A DNA stretch of 64,000 nt, taken from assembly GCA_012838665.1 (NCBI GenBank), contig DUOX01000002.1:1-64000 (forward strand). The letters run 5' to 3'. This document shows positions 50,844 through 60,166 of the stretch, piece by piece; positions within the stretch are counted from its first letter, which is position 1, and each line of letters starts with the position of its first letter. The DNA is from Clostridiales bacterium. GTDB taxonomy: Bacteria > Bacillota > Clostridia > Oscillospirales > Oscillospiraceae. The notes below the pieces were generated by a model, which worked only from the letters and a program-made list of their open reading frames with translations, did no database searches and was not told the DNA's origin. The position numbers were made by a program, and so were the translations under genes.

Positions 50844-51713
50844 TTGGAAGATTGGCTATTTAAGTTTCCCGAAAATATATATATCAATATTAAGGAGCCC
50901 ATTGACGGCGCAATAGATTACATGCTTAGAAACTGGGAGCCTTTCTTTGACGTAATTACAAAAGTTCTCCGGTCAATGCTCAGCGGGATCGGCACTTTTG
51001 TGGAGCTTATCCCCTGGTGGCTGCTGATTTCCCTGGTCTTCATTGCCACCTATGCCATGAGCCGGAAAATCCTCCGGGCCATATTGTACTCGGTTCTTCT
51101 GTTTTTTATCGGGGCAATCGGACTCTGGGACCTTATGAATCAGACCCTTACGGTAGTTATTTCCTCTGTAATTATCTCCCTGGTTTTTGGCCTGCCCATA
51201 GGAATATTGATTTCCTCAAGCAAAAGGGCCAATGCAGTTGTCCGGCCTATCCTTGACACCATGCAGACAATGCCCAGCTTTGTTTACCTTATCCCGGCAG
51301 TTATGCTCCTGGGGCTTGGCAACGTACCTGCTGTCATTGCCACTACAATATACGCCATTCCGCCGGTTATTCGCCTTACCAGTCACGGCATTCAGCAGGT
51401 GGATGTTGAAGTGGTAGAGGCGGCAAAATCATTTGGAGCTACCAAGGCCCAGGCACTGTTTAAGGTTCAGATTCCCCAGGCAATGCCCACTATTATGACG
51501 GGCGTTAACCAGACCATAATGATGGCAATTTCCATGGTGGTAACATGCTCCATGATTGGCGCCACCGGATTGGGTACCGAGGTGCTTATCGGGATTAACC
51601 GCCTTGAGAGCGGTACGGGCTTTGCCGCCGGAATTGCCATTGTTATCGTGGCCATTATAATGGACAGGCTGACTCAGGGAATTATCAGGGAGGAAAGTGC
51701 ACCCAATGAATGA
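50844..51713 (+). CDS. opuAB: Glycine betaine/proline-type ABC transporter permease
   Basis: Membrane subunit with about six hydrophobic segments and the BPD permease loop EVVEAAKSFGATKAQALFKVQIPQAMP. I prefer the TTG at 50844, which has GGGGGGAG 9 nt upstream; the ATG at 50826 overlaps the previous stop and lacks a site. The length is 289 residues. Between the binding protein and the ATPase genes. Confidence 0.92.
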   Translation: MEDWLFKFPENIYINIKEPIDGAIDYMLRNWEPFFDVITKVLRSMLSGIGTFVELIPWWLLISLVFIATYAMSRKILRAILYSVLLFFIGAIGLWDLMNQTLTVVISSVIISLVFGLPIGILISSSKRANAVVRPILDTMQTMPSFVYLIPAVMLLGLGNVPAVIATTIYAIPPVIRLTSHGIQQVDVEVVEAAKSFGATKAQALFKVQIPQAMPTIMTGVNQTIMMAISMVVTCSMIGATGLGTEVLIGINRLESGTGFAAGIAIVIVAIIMDRLTQGIIREESAPNE

Positions 51714-52896
51714 AGTCAAGAACAATAACATAATTCTGCGGGTGGAAAACCTGACAAAGCTGTTTGGAACCAAGAAAACCCTTGCCCGGGAAATGCTGAA
51801 AAAAGGCCACGACAAAGAGGAAATACTCAAACATACCGGGGTTACCGTAGCCGTGAACAACGTATCATTCGAAGTGGAGCGCGGCAAAGTCTTTGTCCTA
51901 ATCGGACTGTCCGGCTCAGGAAAATCCACGGTGGTACGCTGCATAAACATGTTGCAGCCCCCCACCTCAGGAAAGATATACTTTGAAGGCCAGGATGTGG
52001 AGAGCTTCTCAAAAAGCGAGCTACTGGATTACCGCCGCAATAAAGTATCCATGGTTTTCCAGAGCTTTGGCCTTATGTCCCACAGGAATGTGCTTAACAA
52101 CGTGGCTTTCGGCCTGGAGATTAGGGGAGTAAAGAAAAGCGAACGCGAGGAGCGTGCCATGGAGATGATTTCCATGGTGGGTCTGAAGGGCTGGGAATAC
52201 AGCGATATATCCAGCCTCAGCGGAGGCATGCGACAGCGCGTAGGCATAGCAAGAGCCCTGGCAAATAACCCTGACATCCTCCTGATGGACGAGCCTTTTT
52301 CCGCTCTGGACCCCCTGGTGCGCCAGGATATGCAGTTTGAGCTTTTGTCCATACAGGAAAAACTGAACAAGACCGTAATCTTTATTACCCATGATATAAA
52401 CGAGGCCTTTAAGCTGGGCGATACCGTGGCCATAATGCGAGACGGCAAGATTATCCAGATAGATACGCCAGAGGGCATGTCTTCCAACCCCGCCGATGAC
52501 TACGTGCGCAACTTCATAAACAGCGCCGACAAAGCACAAATTTACTGTGTTAGGAGTATTATGCAGACTCCCACCTGCCTTGTCCGCACCCGGGACGGCG
52601 CCAATCACGCATTGAAACAAATGAAAATTAACGGCGTTTCCAGCGCCTTTGTGGTTGCGGAAAAAATGCAGTTTGTGGGCATTCTTACACTTGAAAACGC
52701 ACTTAAGGTCAGGGCGGGAGAACTTGCCTATCAGAATGCCTTCATCAGGGACCTGCCTACAACCACTCCTGAAACACATATAGCCGACCTGATTCCAATT
52801 GCCGCAGAGGCATCATTCCCTATTGCCGTTGTGGATGAAAACAACCAGCTTTCCGGCATAGTCACGAAAGCCTCGGTTTTGGCATCTCTAATATAG
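51706..52896 (+). CDS. opuAA: Glycine betaine/proline-type ABC transporter ATPase with CBS domains
   Basis: ATP-binding subunit of the ProV/OpuAA type. Walker A GLSGSGKST, signature LSGGMRQRVGIARAL, Walker B ILLMDEPFSALDP. The last ~120 residues form two CBS domains, which in OpuA sense ionic strength or nucleotides. It overlaps the permease stop by 8 nt. ATG 51706 is chosen over GTG 51697, which sits too close to GGAGG. 396 residues. Confidence 0.94.
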   Translation: MNEVKNNNIILRVENLTKLFGTKKTLAREMLKKGHDKEEILKHTGVTVAVNNVSFEVERGKVFVLIGLSGSGKSTVVRCINMLQPPTSGKIYFEGQDVESFSKSELLDYRRNKVSMVFQSFGLMSHRNVLNNVAFGLEIRGVKKSEREERAMEMISMVGLKGWEYSDISSLSGGMRQRVGIARALANNPDILLMDEPFSALDPLVRQDMQFELLSIQEKLNKTVIFITHDINEAFKLGDTVAIMRDGKIIQIDTPEGMSSNPADDYVRNFINSADKAQIYCVRSIMQTPTCLVRTRDGANHALKQMKINGVSSAFVVAEKMQFVGILTLENALKVRAGELAYQNAFIRDLPTTTPETHIADLIPIAAEASFPIAVVDENNQLSGIVTKASVLASLI

Positions 52897-52909
52897 GGCC
52901 TGTTGACTG

Positions 52910-52948
52910 AATAACAGCGCGCTGCGAAAAGCAGCGCGCTGTTATAAC
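52910..52948 (+). terminator. Long hairpin after the osmoprotectant operon
   Basis: Perfect 15-bp stem ATAACAGCGCGCTGC/GCAGCGCGCTGTTAT with a 5-nt loop. There is no U-tract, so it may stabilise the mRNA or act with the next hairpin. Confidence 0.6.
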
Positions 52949-52982
52949 TATCCCCCGTAATTTTCTGCCGGCTGGCAATCAA

Positions 52983-53032
52983 CTGAGGCTGTACGCCCAT
53001 TTGTCATACAGCCTCAGTTTAGTTTTTATTAC
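52983..53032. terminator. Terminator between the osmoprotectant operon and the OFA carrier
   Basis: 10-bp stem TGAGGCTGTA/TACAGCCTCA followed by GTTTAGTTTTTA on plus; lies between convergent genes and may serve both. Confidence 0.7.
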
Positions 53033-53057
53033 AAAGTCCCGAAGAACTTTGGAGTTG

Positions 53058-54293
53058 CTAAATCTTTTTCCCCAAACCCCTGCAAATCTTACGCAGCATT
53101 GTCATGGCTGCAACAGATATCAGCGATACAGCTGCGCAGATTACAAATACAATATTGAACCCCTCCGGGGATGCGGAACCTACTGCTGAAGCAATCTTTC
53201 CAAAGGTGATTGAAGAAAACGCGAGTCCGATAAGAATTATACCAAGGTTTGCTCCCGAATTCCTGGCGCCGAATAACTCCGTGGACATAACGGGTTGAAT
53301 GCCTGAGCCTCCGCCATAGGTAAACGCAATGAGGAAAACCGCTGCCAGATACATGCCCCTCTTTGCAAAAATCATCAGAACACAGGCAACGGAAGTCACA
53401 ATCGCACAGCCAATCATAATCCCGGACCTGCTAAACTTATCGGATATCGCGGGGCAAATAAGACGACCTGAGGCGCTAGCCACCCCTGTAACCATAACAG
53501 TCGCCATAGCCAAACCGGTGGAGATACCACGGTCAGCGGCAATTGTCTTTATGTAAGGTATGATAACTATGTAAGGCGCGGTAGAAACAATGGTAGACAA
53601 GATTATCAGGTAGAACATGGGGGTCTTGACCATCTCGGCAGGAGTGTATTGCTTCATGTTGGCGCCATTGTTCGCCTCAGAACTTCCATGCAGGTAATAC
53701 TCAACCGGGGGCTGATTTATAAAAACCAACGCACCGCAGCCAACAATGAGGAATGCAAAAGAGAGAACCATAAAGGTAGTTGAAACACCACTACCTTCAA
53801 GGAGAATGTTGACAACAGGAGTAAGAATAACCGTAGCGGCGCCAAAGGAGCCGACTGCCAGCCCCGTAACCAGGCCGTTTCTTGCCATATACCATTTTTG
53901 AAGTACCGAAATCACAGAGTTGTAGGCAATACCGCAGCCGATACCGGAAAGCACTCCATATGTAAGGTATATCATCCACGGAGCCCCGCCATTAAGCAAG
54001 GAGGTCAGAAACATGCCGGCTGCAAACATTATACAGCCGGTGCAGATAATTATCCGGGTCGGTATTTTCTTCTGGACAAGGCCGCTGAGGATATTGCCAA
54101 GCACAAAGGCCGCCACCATTATTGACGAAGTCATGCCCACGTCGCCCGGCGCCCAGCCGAATTCTTCCGCTACATGGGGCAGAAAAATGCTCCACATATA
54201 TAGTATTCCGGTGAAGAGCATAATTAAAAGTCCCATTATCAGGGACATTGTTTTTCTAGCCTGTAAATCCTGTTTTGATATTACTTCTCTCAC
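53058..54293 (-). CDS. OFA-family MFS transporter
   Basis: Twelve-segment carrier of the oxalate/formate-antiporter group, 411 residues. Family features include FTGILYMWSIFLPHVAEEFGW near the N terminus, SGIGCGIAYNSVISVLQKW and the second-half STELFGARNSGANLGIILIG. The substrate cannot be assigned; OFA members move organic anions. The start is GTG at 54293 with AGAGGAG 10 nt upstream. It is monocistronic with its own promoter. Confidence 0.88.
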   Translation of the reverse strand: MREVISKQDLQARKTMSLIMGLLIMLFTGILYMWSIFLPHVAEEFGWAPGDVGMTSSIMVAAFVLGNILSGLVQKKIPTRIIICTGCIMFAAGMFLTSLLNGGAPWMIYLTYGVLSGIGCGIAYNSVISVLQKWYMARNGLVTGLAVGSFGAATVILTPVVNILLEGSGVSTTFMVLSFAFLIVGCGALVFINQPPVEYYLHGSSEANNGANMKQYTPAEMVKTPMFYLIILSTIVSTAPYIVIIPYIKTIAADRGISTGLAMATVMVTGVASASGRLICPAISDKFSRSGIMIGCAIVTSVACVLMIFAKRGMYLAAVFLIAFTYGGGSGIQPVMSTELFGARNSGANLGIILIGLAFSSITFGKIASAVGSASPEGFNIVFVICAAVSLISVAAMTMLRKICRGLGKKI

Positions 54294-54335
54294 AAATATT
54301 GGCTCCTCTGTAATATATTGATACTTACATATCGG

Positions 54336-54364
54336 ATTATACTACTGTCTAGTTTAAAAAACAA
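54336..54364 (-). promoter_or_regulatory. Sigma-A promoter of the OFA carrier
   Basis: TTGTTT (54359-54364) and TATAAT (54336-54341) on the minus strand with a 17-bp spacer. Confidence 0.7.
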
Positions 54365-54714
54365 TGTTTTTCTATTAATTTCCAATATGTATAAAGAGCC
54401 TAGATTGAAAAGATTAGTGTTTTTGCTGTCTCTAACTCAAGATTAAGTCCTGTCGCTATTTCCCTCCTGCGTTTTTTATTAATATAAAGCCATAGTCAAG
54501 TCCAGAACCAAGAGATGTTTATAAAACCATTTAAGTTTTGTGTTGATTTTTGTCGAAAGCTGTGATAACATGTATTTAGATATATAAAACGGTTCACGCC
54601 AGTCGGAATCGCATATGCTCTGATCTATTAATGCCTGTCCGGTCCCGGACAGGCATCTTTTTTCCCCCTGCGGCTACTAAGCTATAGCAGCGCCTGGCAA
54701 TTTCTAATCATAGC

Positions 54715-54756
54715 GAAAAAGTCTCAGAACCGTTTGACGGTTCTGAGACTTTTTTA
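54715..54756 (-). terminator. Terminator after tRNA-Thr
   Basis: Stem AAAAGTCTCAGAACCG/CGGTTCTGAGACTTTT with U-tracts in both directions, immediately after the CCA end of the tRNA. Confidence 0.85.
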
Positions 54757-54832
54757 TGGAGCTACTGATGTGACTCGAACACACGACCTGCTGATTACGA
54801 ATCAGCTGCTCTACCGACTGAGCTACAGTAGC
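54757..54832 (-). tRNA. tRNA-Thr (anticodon CGT)
   Basis: Minus-strand cloverleaf: acceptor GCTACTG/CAGTAGC, D arm TAGCTCAGTCGGTAGAGCA, anticodon stem CTGAT/ATCAG with loop TTCGTAA giving CGT, TTCGAGTC T loop and an encoded CCA. CGT reads ACG. Confidence 0.96.
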
Positions 54833-54864
54833 ATAAATCTATAATTGACTATCTCGGCCTTGGT

Positions 54865-54894
54865 ATTTTAGCACAGCCTAAGGCCCAAAGTCAA
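54865..54894 (-). promoter_or_regulatory. Promoter of tRNA-Thr
   Basis: TTGACT (54889-54894) and TAAAAT (54865-54870) on minus with an 18-bp spacer. Confidence 0.72.
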
Positions 54895-55325
54895 TGCTCC
54901 AAACTCCGTCGAGATTGATTACCCTGCGTATATTGAAGGAAAAAATGTATCAAAGTTGCGACATTTTTTTCTATTTTTCCTGATTAAGATAAAAAGTTCT
55001 CCAAAAATCACCTTCAAAAAATAAAGTCCTAACAAATAATTGTCGATTAATCTGCTTTTATTATCTTTTTAACCCTTGTTCCACGCTTACAATTATTGCC
55101 GTTAGATTGACATAAAGACGGTTAGAAAATGTTTGCAAGGAGTTATCAACATTATCAACAGGGTTTTCAACATTAAATAATCCCTTAGCCCCCAATAATT
55201 ACAAGTCTATTTTACAATAATATCCAAATCGCCTATTGGGGTAATTATCAAGATGCAATATTTATTTAGTTTACATAATATTGTTTACAGCAGAAATAAT
55301 CGTCGACCGAATCAAGAAAAAGCAA
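54895..55325. other. AT-rich gap with three DnaA-box-like 9-mers
   Basis: No gene is seen in about 430 bp. TTATCAACA occurs twice in direct tandem (55143-55160) and TTTTCAACA follows after 3 bp (55164-55172); each differs from the DnaA-box consensus TTATCCACA by one or two bases. The rest is very AT-rich. Confidence 0.5.
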
Positions 55326-55358
55326 AAAATGCAAGACATTAAAAAATGTCCTGCATAT
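55326..55358 (-). terminator. Terminator after radC
   Basis: Minus-strand stem ATGCAGGACATT/AATGTCTTGCAT (one G-U) followed by TTTTTTGCTTTTT. It ends the uvrB-to-radC unit. Confidence 0.85.
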
Positions 55359-55360
55359 TA

Positions 55361-56041
55361 TTACCTGCTTTCTAAAAGGCCACTTTCCGCAAGCGAAACG
55401 TAATCGTCACCTGCGACAATTATATGGTCCGCCAGGGTAATGCCCACCATCTCCAAAGCCGCTTTTATCTGCAAAGTGGTCATCTCGTCTTCATAGGAGG
55501 GTAACGCAATACCGCTTGTGTGGTTATGGGATATGATAACGCTGGTGGCATTATTGGCCAGGGCAAATTCTACTATCTTGCGGATGCTTACCTCTGCTGT
55601 GTTTACCACTCCCCGGGATATTTCCCGGCAGCTTATAACCTTTCTCTTGGCGTCCAGGCATATCATGTAAACTACCTCGTCCCTCTCATACATAAACAGG
55701 GGCATAAGGTATTGGCCGGCCTTGGTCACCGAGTCCAGAATATCGTAGTCGGAGTTTTTTGAAATCAAATAGCGGCGGCTGACCTGGGGCACCAGTTTCA
55801 AAAGAATGGCCGCGTTCTCCCCCATGCCGGGCACCCTTTTCAAATCCTCGATTGACGCTTCCAGCACCCCGCTAAGGCTGCCGAAATGATTCAGCAGATT
55901 GTGGGCGAGGGGATTTAAGTCCCGGCGGGGCAGTGCATAGAAAAGCAGCAATTCCAAAACATTATGGTCATCAAAATTGTCAAGGCCATACTGAAGAAAG
56001 CGTTTTTTCATCCGTTCTCTATGTCCGTCATGGATACCCAT
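55361..56041 (-). CDS. radC: RadC-family JAB-domain protein
   Basis: DNA-repair-associated name, but the biochemical role is unsettled. N-terminal helix-hairpin-helix (LKRVPGMGENAAILLKL) and a C-terminal JAB/MPN metal domain with the JAMM-type motif ISHNHTSGIALPSYED. The 226-residue length is normal. Last gene of the uvrB-polA-rimI-tsaD-radC run; 39 bp after tsaD. Confidence 0.94.
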   Translation of the reverse strand: MGIHDGHRERMKKRFLQYGLDNFDDHNVLELLLFYALPRRDLNPLAHNLLNHFGSLSGVLEASIEDLKRVPGMGENAAILLKLVPQVSRRYLISKNSDYDILDSVTKAGQYLMPLFMYERDEVVYMICLDAKRKVISCREISRGVVNTAEVSIRKIVEFALANNATSVIISHNHTSGIALPSYEDEMTTLQIKAALEMVGITLADHIIVAGDDYVSLAESGLLESR

Positions 56042-56080
56042 ATTTTTTATCCCTTCCCTAATATCTGTCTGCGGGATTTA

Positions 56081-57082
56081 TCATATCTCCAGGGTGGCAT
56101 AGGCGTTTAGTTCAGGTCCGGCTGTATTGCCTGCCAGATATTCATAATATCCCTGGCATCCTATCATGGCTGCGTTATCGCCGCAAAGGCGCATGGGGGG
56201 AATGTAAAGCTCCAACCCCTCCTTCCCTGCAACTTCCGTGAAATCCCTGCGAATCCGGGAATTTGCCGCCACGCCCCCGGCGACGGCAAGTTTTTTGTAA
56301 CCCAGCTCCAGAGCGGCAGCTATGGTTCTCGGTACCAGAATATCGCTGACTGCGGCGGAAAAGGAAGCGGCCAGGGAAGGCTTATCAATCTCCTGCCCCT
56401 TTTGCTCCGCGTTGTGAATAATATTGATGACTGCGGTTTTAAGGCCCGAAAAGCTCATGTCATAGGGATGGCCTTCAATATGCGCCCGGGGCAAATCATA
56501 TTTCTTGTCGTCCCCCGTCTGGGACAGCTCATCAATGGGCTTGCCGCCGGGATAGCCCAGGCCCAGAACCCGGGCGGTCTTGTCGAAGCACTCCCCCGCC
56601 GCATCATCCCTTGTGGAGCCTATAACACTCATATCGGTATAATCCCGGACATCCATTAGCATTGTGTTGCCACCCGATATGGCCAGGCACAAAAAAGGAG
56701 GCTCCAGCTCCGGATATGCTATATAGTTGGCGGCTATATGCCCCCGTATGTGGTGCACCGGGATAAGGGGCACATCCAGGGCAAATGCCACGGATTTCGC
56801 AAAGTTCACTCCCACCAGAAGAGCGCCGATAAGGCCGGGGGCATAAGACACCGCAACACCTTCCAAATCGGTCTTTTTAATGCCTGCCTCCTTTACGGCC
56901 CGGTCGGCAAGCTGGGTAATGACCTCCACATGAGAGCGGGAGGCAATCTCCGGCACAACCCCGCCATACACGGCGTGGAGGTCCGCCTGGGAAAAAATCT
57001 GGTCCGTAAGGACTTGCCGGCCGTTTCGGGTAATGGCCACGGCGGTCTCGTCACAGGTGGTTTCTACAGATAATAACAGCAT
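56081..57082 (-). CDS. tsaD: tRNA N6-threonylcarbamoyladenosine transferase TsaD
   Basis: Catalytic ASKHA subunit for t6A37 modification of ANN-decoding tRNAs. ETTCDETAVAI at the N terminus, the metal-binding histidines of HHIRGHIAANY, and GGVAANSRIR and CGDNAAMIG near the end are intact. 333 residues. Its partners tsaB and tsaE, often adjacent in Firmicutes, are not in this window. Confidence 0.96.
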   Translation of the reverse strand: MLLLSVETTCDETAVAITRNGRQVLTDQIFSQADLHAVYGGVVPEIASRSHVEVITQLADRAVKEAGIKKTDLEGVAVSYAPGLIGALLVGVNFAKSVAFALDVPLIPVHHIRGHIAANYIAYPELEPPFLCLAISGGNTMLMDVRDYTDMSVIGSTRDDAAGECFDKTARVLGLGYPGGKPIDELSQTGDDKKYDLPRAHIEGHPYDMSFSGLKTAVINIIHNAEQKGQEIDKPSLAASFSAAVSDILVPRTIAAALELGYKKLAVAGGVAANSRIRRDFTEVAGKEGLELYIPPMRLCGDNAAMIGCQGYYEYLAGNTAGPELNAYATLEI

Positions 57083-57119
57083 TTACAGTCCTCTTTCCTA
57101 AGTAGGGTACCAATGGGCT

Positions 57120-57584
57120 TTAGAGCGTCAAGGTCATAAGTATGGCATCCTCCGTGGGGTTTTGATAATAGTTCTTCCTTCGCCCCACATCATTAAAGCC
57201 CAGTTTTCTGTACAGAGCGCGGGCGGCTCCGTTTGAAGCCCGGACCTCAAGGGTAACAAATGAAAGCTTCAGCTCCCCGGCGCGTTGTATAAGAGCCCTC
57301 AGCAGCTTTGTGGCCAGGCCCCGGCGTCGACAGGCGGGGTCCACCGCCACATTTGATATATAACCCTCATCCAACACATACATCATTCCAACATAGCCCA
57401 GCACCCGGCCGCCTTCCTCAGCCACAAGCAGGATATGGCGCTGGCTTCCAAGCTGGGACAGTAGCATTTCCCGAGACAAGGGCACGGAAAAGCAGGCAGC
57501 CTCAAGGGCTTCTATGGCCGGTATATGCTCTTTACTGGCGTCTGCTATTTTAAACTTTTCTGTCTTTTCGTTACTTTGCGTCAT
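57120..57584 (-). CDS. rimI: Ribosomal-protein-alanine N-acetyltransferase RimI-type
   Basis: GNAT acetyltransferase, commonly next to tsaD. The acetyl-CoA loop is VDPACRRRGLATKLL, and ARALYRKLGFNDVGRRKNYY is the typical end. 154 residues. It starts 14 nt inside the polA end. The true substrate (S18 or another N terminus) is not readable. Confidence 0.93.
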   Translation of the reverse strand: MTQSNEKTEKFKIADASKEHIPAIEALEAACFSVPLSREMLLSQLGSQRHILLVAEEGGRVLGYVGMMYVLDEGYISNVAVDPACRRRGLATKLLRALIQRAGELKLSFVTLEVRASNGAARALYRKLGFNDVGRRKNYYQNPTEDAILMTLTL

Positions 57585-60126
57585 ACCAATTCCTTCCGAT
57601 ATGCGCCTCGGCGGTGAGGGGTACGCTCAGGCTGACGGCGTTTTCCATCTCCTCCACCAGTAGGCGCCTCACTCGCTCCGCTTCATTTTCGGGGCATTCG
57701 GCAATCAGCTCGTCGTGAACCTGAAGTATCAGCCTGGCCTGGAGTCCCTCCTCCTTCAGACGCCTATGGACATTCACCATGGCCAGCTTTATTATGTCAG
57801 CCGCAGTACCCTGTATAGGCATGTTCAGCGCCACCCGCTCTCCAAAGCTGCGTATGTTGTAATTGGAGGACTTGAGTTCCGGTAAAGCCCGCCGCCGGCC
57901 GAACAGGGTGGACACATAGCCGTCCTCCTTAGCCTTTTGGACTATGCTCTTCATGTAGTCCCGCACTCCGTGGTATTTGGACAGGTAGGCGTCTATATAA
58001 GCCCTGGCCTCGCTCCTGAACACCCCTATGTCCTGGGCGAGGGAGAAGTCCGATATGCCGTAAACAATGCCGAAGTTTACCGCCTTGGCCTGGCTGCGCT
58101 GCAGGGGAGTCACTTCCTTTAAAGGCACCCCAAACACCTGGGAGGCCGTGACCGCATGTATGTCCTCGTTGGCCATAAAAGCATTCCTCATGGTCTCGTC
58201 CCCGGAAATGTGGGCCAGCAACCGCAGCTCTATCTGGCTGTAATCGGCGTCCACCAGCACTTTCCCCGGAGGAGCAACAAACATTTTCCGGATTTCCCCC
58301 CCCAGTTGGGTGCGTATGGGTATGTTTTGAAGGTTCGGCTCCGTGGAAGACAGGCGCCCTGTGGCGGTGACGGTCATCTGAAAGCTGGTGTGTATCCTGC
58401 CATCGGGGGAGATAACCTTTAGCAGTCCGTCCGTATATGTTGATTTCAGCTTTGTAAGCTGGCGGTACTGAAGTATCTCTCCTATTATGGGATGTTTGTC
58501 TCTGAGCTTTTCCAGCACTTCCACATTGGTGCTCCAGCCGGTCTTTGTCTTTTTCCCCGAAGGAAGCATCAGCTTGTCAAAGAGCACGGTCCCCAGCTGC
58601 TTGGGGGAATTGATGTTGAACTCCTCCCCGGCATGCTGCCAGATGCTCCCCTGCAGCTGCTCAATGTGGTAATTTAAGCTTTCCCCAAAGTCATACAGGG
58701 CCTTTTTGTCCACCGCGAAACCCACTATCTCCATGTCCGCCAGCACCCGGCACAGGGGCAGCTCAATTTTATAAAACAGCTCGGACATGCCAAGCTCCGA
58801 CAGCCTGTCGTCCAGTATGGAATAAAGGTTATAAACGGCCTCTGCGCCGTCCTGCCGCCGGTCAAGGTATTTTTGGCTGAGCCGGGGCAGATTGTAATTG
58901 CTCTCCGTGGCCTCCAGCAGGTAGGCCGCCAGGGCGGTATCGAAAATAAAGCCCTCCGCGGGCAGGCCTTCCTTAAGCAGCATGCCCATCAGGTCTTTTA
59001 CATTGTGGGAGACCTTTTTTATGTCCCCGGAAAAAAGTTCGCGGAGGAAATCGTTATAGCCATCCCCTGCCAGGGACCAGTGCACCGTAGCGGTGCATTT
59101 CCCGTCGCATATCTGCACCGCGTCCAAATCTTCCATGGGCAGCAGGGAGACATACTCCGTGCTGCGTATGCTCTCCATCAGGTCGGCCAGAGAATCAGGC
59201 CCGTCGATTTCCACTTCCGGCAAAGTGGGGTTTTCCCGGGTTTCTGGGCCTTTCCCGGGCTTTATTCCCCAGTTTTCTATGAAGCGCTTGAAACCCAGCC
59301 GAATAAAAATATCGTAAAGCTCCGGTCCGAAGTCAAAGCTGCATTTTGTATCCTCCGGGTCGAATTTCAGGGGCGCGTCCTTGTCTATGGCCGCCAGCTC
59401 ATAGGAAAGTTTTGCGTTCTCGGCCCCTTCCGCCAGCTTTTTTCTGACATGTTCCTTAATGTCCAGCTCCTGGAGCCTGGCGTATATCTCCTCCACGGTG
59501 CCGAAGCGGCGGACAAGGTCCAGAGCGGTCTTCTCCCCTATCCCCGGGACTCCCGGGATATTATCGGAGGCGTCGCCCATCAGGGCTTTCAAATCCACCA
59601 TTTTGGCGGGTTCAAAGCCGTATTCCTCGTAAAACTGGGCAGGGCCATACTCTAGGGTCTCCGTCCTGCCCATCCTTGTTTTCACGTATTTGACATGGGT
59701 CAGGTCGGTGATGAGCTGAAAACTGTCCTTGTCTCCGGTGACTATGAGGCATTCCCAGCCCCTGCTCTCGCAGTGCCGGCTGGCTGTGCCGATAAGGTCG
59801 TCCGCCTCATACCCCGGCTCCTCGCAGCGGCAGATTCCCATTGCGTCCAGCACTTCCTTGAGTATTGGAATCTGAACGGCAAGCTCATCGGGCATGGCCT
59901 TCCTTTTGGCCTTGTAGCCCTCAAATTGCTCATGCCGAAAAGTGGGCCCGGGCAGGTCAAAGGCAACGCAAAGGGCCTCGGGCTTTTCCTCATCAAGTAG
60001 CTTCCGGAGTATGGTCAGAAAGCCGTATATCCCGTTGGTGGGAGTGCCGTCCGGGGCGCTGAGCATGCGTATGCCGTAAAAGGCCCGGTTCACTATGCTG
60101 TTTCCGTCAAGTATCATCACTTTCAT
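57571..60126 (-). CDS. polA: DNA polymerase I
   Basis: Repair and Okazaki-fragment polymerase, 851 residues. I use the ATG at 60126 (MKVMILDGNSIVNRAF) with GGGGGA upstream. N-terminal 5'-3' exonuclease (residues 1-290: YEADDLIGTA, VTGDKDSFQL, LMGDASDNIPGVPGIG) and C-terminal polymerase (DADYSQIELRLLAH, RSQAKAVNFGIVYG, LQVHDEL) are intact. The middle proofreading domain lacks the Asp-x-Glu of exo motif I (VSLLPMEDLDA), so it is probably inactive, as in many Firmicutes. 40 bp after uvrB. Confidence 0.96.
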   Translation of the reverse strand: MKVMILDGNSIVNRAFYGIRMLSAPDGTPTNGIYGFLTILRKLLDEEKPEALCVAFDLPGPTFRHEQFEGYKAKRKAMPDELAVQIPILKEVLDAMGICRCEEPGYEADDLIGTASRHCESRGWECLIVTGDKDSFQLITDLTHVKYVKTRMGRTETLEYGPAQFYEEYGFEPAKMVDLKALMGDASDNIPGVPGIGEKTALDLVRRFGTVEEIYARLQELDIKEHVRKKLAEGAENAKLSYELAAIDKDAPLKFDPEDTKCSFDFGPELYDIFIRLGFKRFIENWGIKPGKGPETRENPTLPEVEIDGPDSLADLMESIRSTEYVSLLPMEDLDAVQICDGKCTATVHWSLAGDGYNDFLRELFSGDIKKVSHNVKDLMGMLLKEGLPAEGFIFDTALAAYLLEATESNYNLPRLSQKYLDRRQDGAEAVYNLYSILDDRLSELGMSELFYKIELPLCRVLADMEIVGFAVDKKALYDFGESLNYHIEQLQGSIWQHAGEEFNINSPKQLGTVLFDKLMLPSGKKTKTGWSTNVEVLEKLRDKHPIIGEILQYRQLTKLKSTYTDGLLKVISPDGRIHTSFQMTVTATGRLSSTEPNLQNIPIRTQLGGEIRKMFVAPPGKVLVDADYSQIELRLLAHISGDETMRNAFMANEDIHAVTASQVFGVPLKEVTPLQRSQAKAVNFGIVYGISDFSLAQDIGVFRSEARAYIDAYLSKYHGVRDYMKSIVQKAKEDGYVSTLFGRRRALPELKSSNYNIRSFGERVALNMPIQGTAADIIKLAMVNVHRRLKEEGLQARLILQVHDELIAECPENEAERVRRLLVEEMENAVSLSVPLTAEAHIGRNWYDAK

Positions 60127-60166
60127 TGTTTTTCCCCCATATAACTGCCCCTGCGGGTAGATAAGT

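Larger units (their letters stand above)
54294..54756. other. Intergenic region with promoter and three hairpins
   Basis: Holds the OFA promoter, an 11-bp hairpin TGCCTGTCCGG/CCGGACAGGCA followed by TCTTTTTT (54632-54662), and the tRNA-Thr terminator. The first hairpin terminates on plus although no plus gene precedes it, suggesting a lost gene or an unrecognised small RNA in 54400-54630. No coding sequence is seen. Confidence 0.5.

Noticed and set aside
55100-55330. Chromosomal replication origin at the DnaA-box-like repeats
   Set aside because: No dnaA or dnaN nearby, only three imperfect boxes, and gene orientation on both sides does not diverge from this point.
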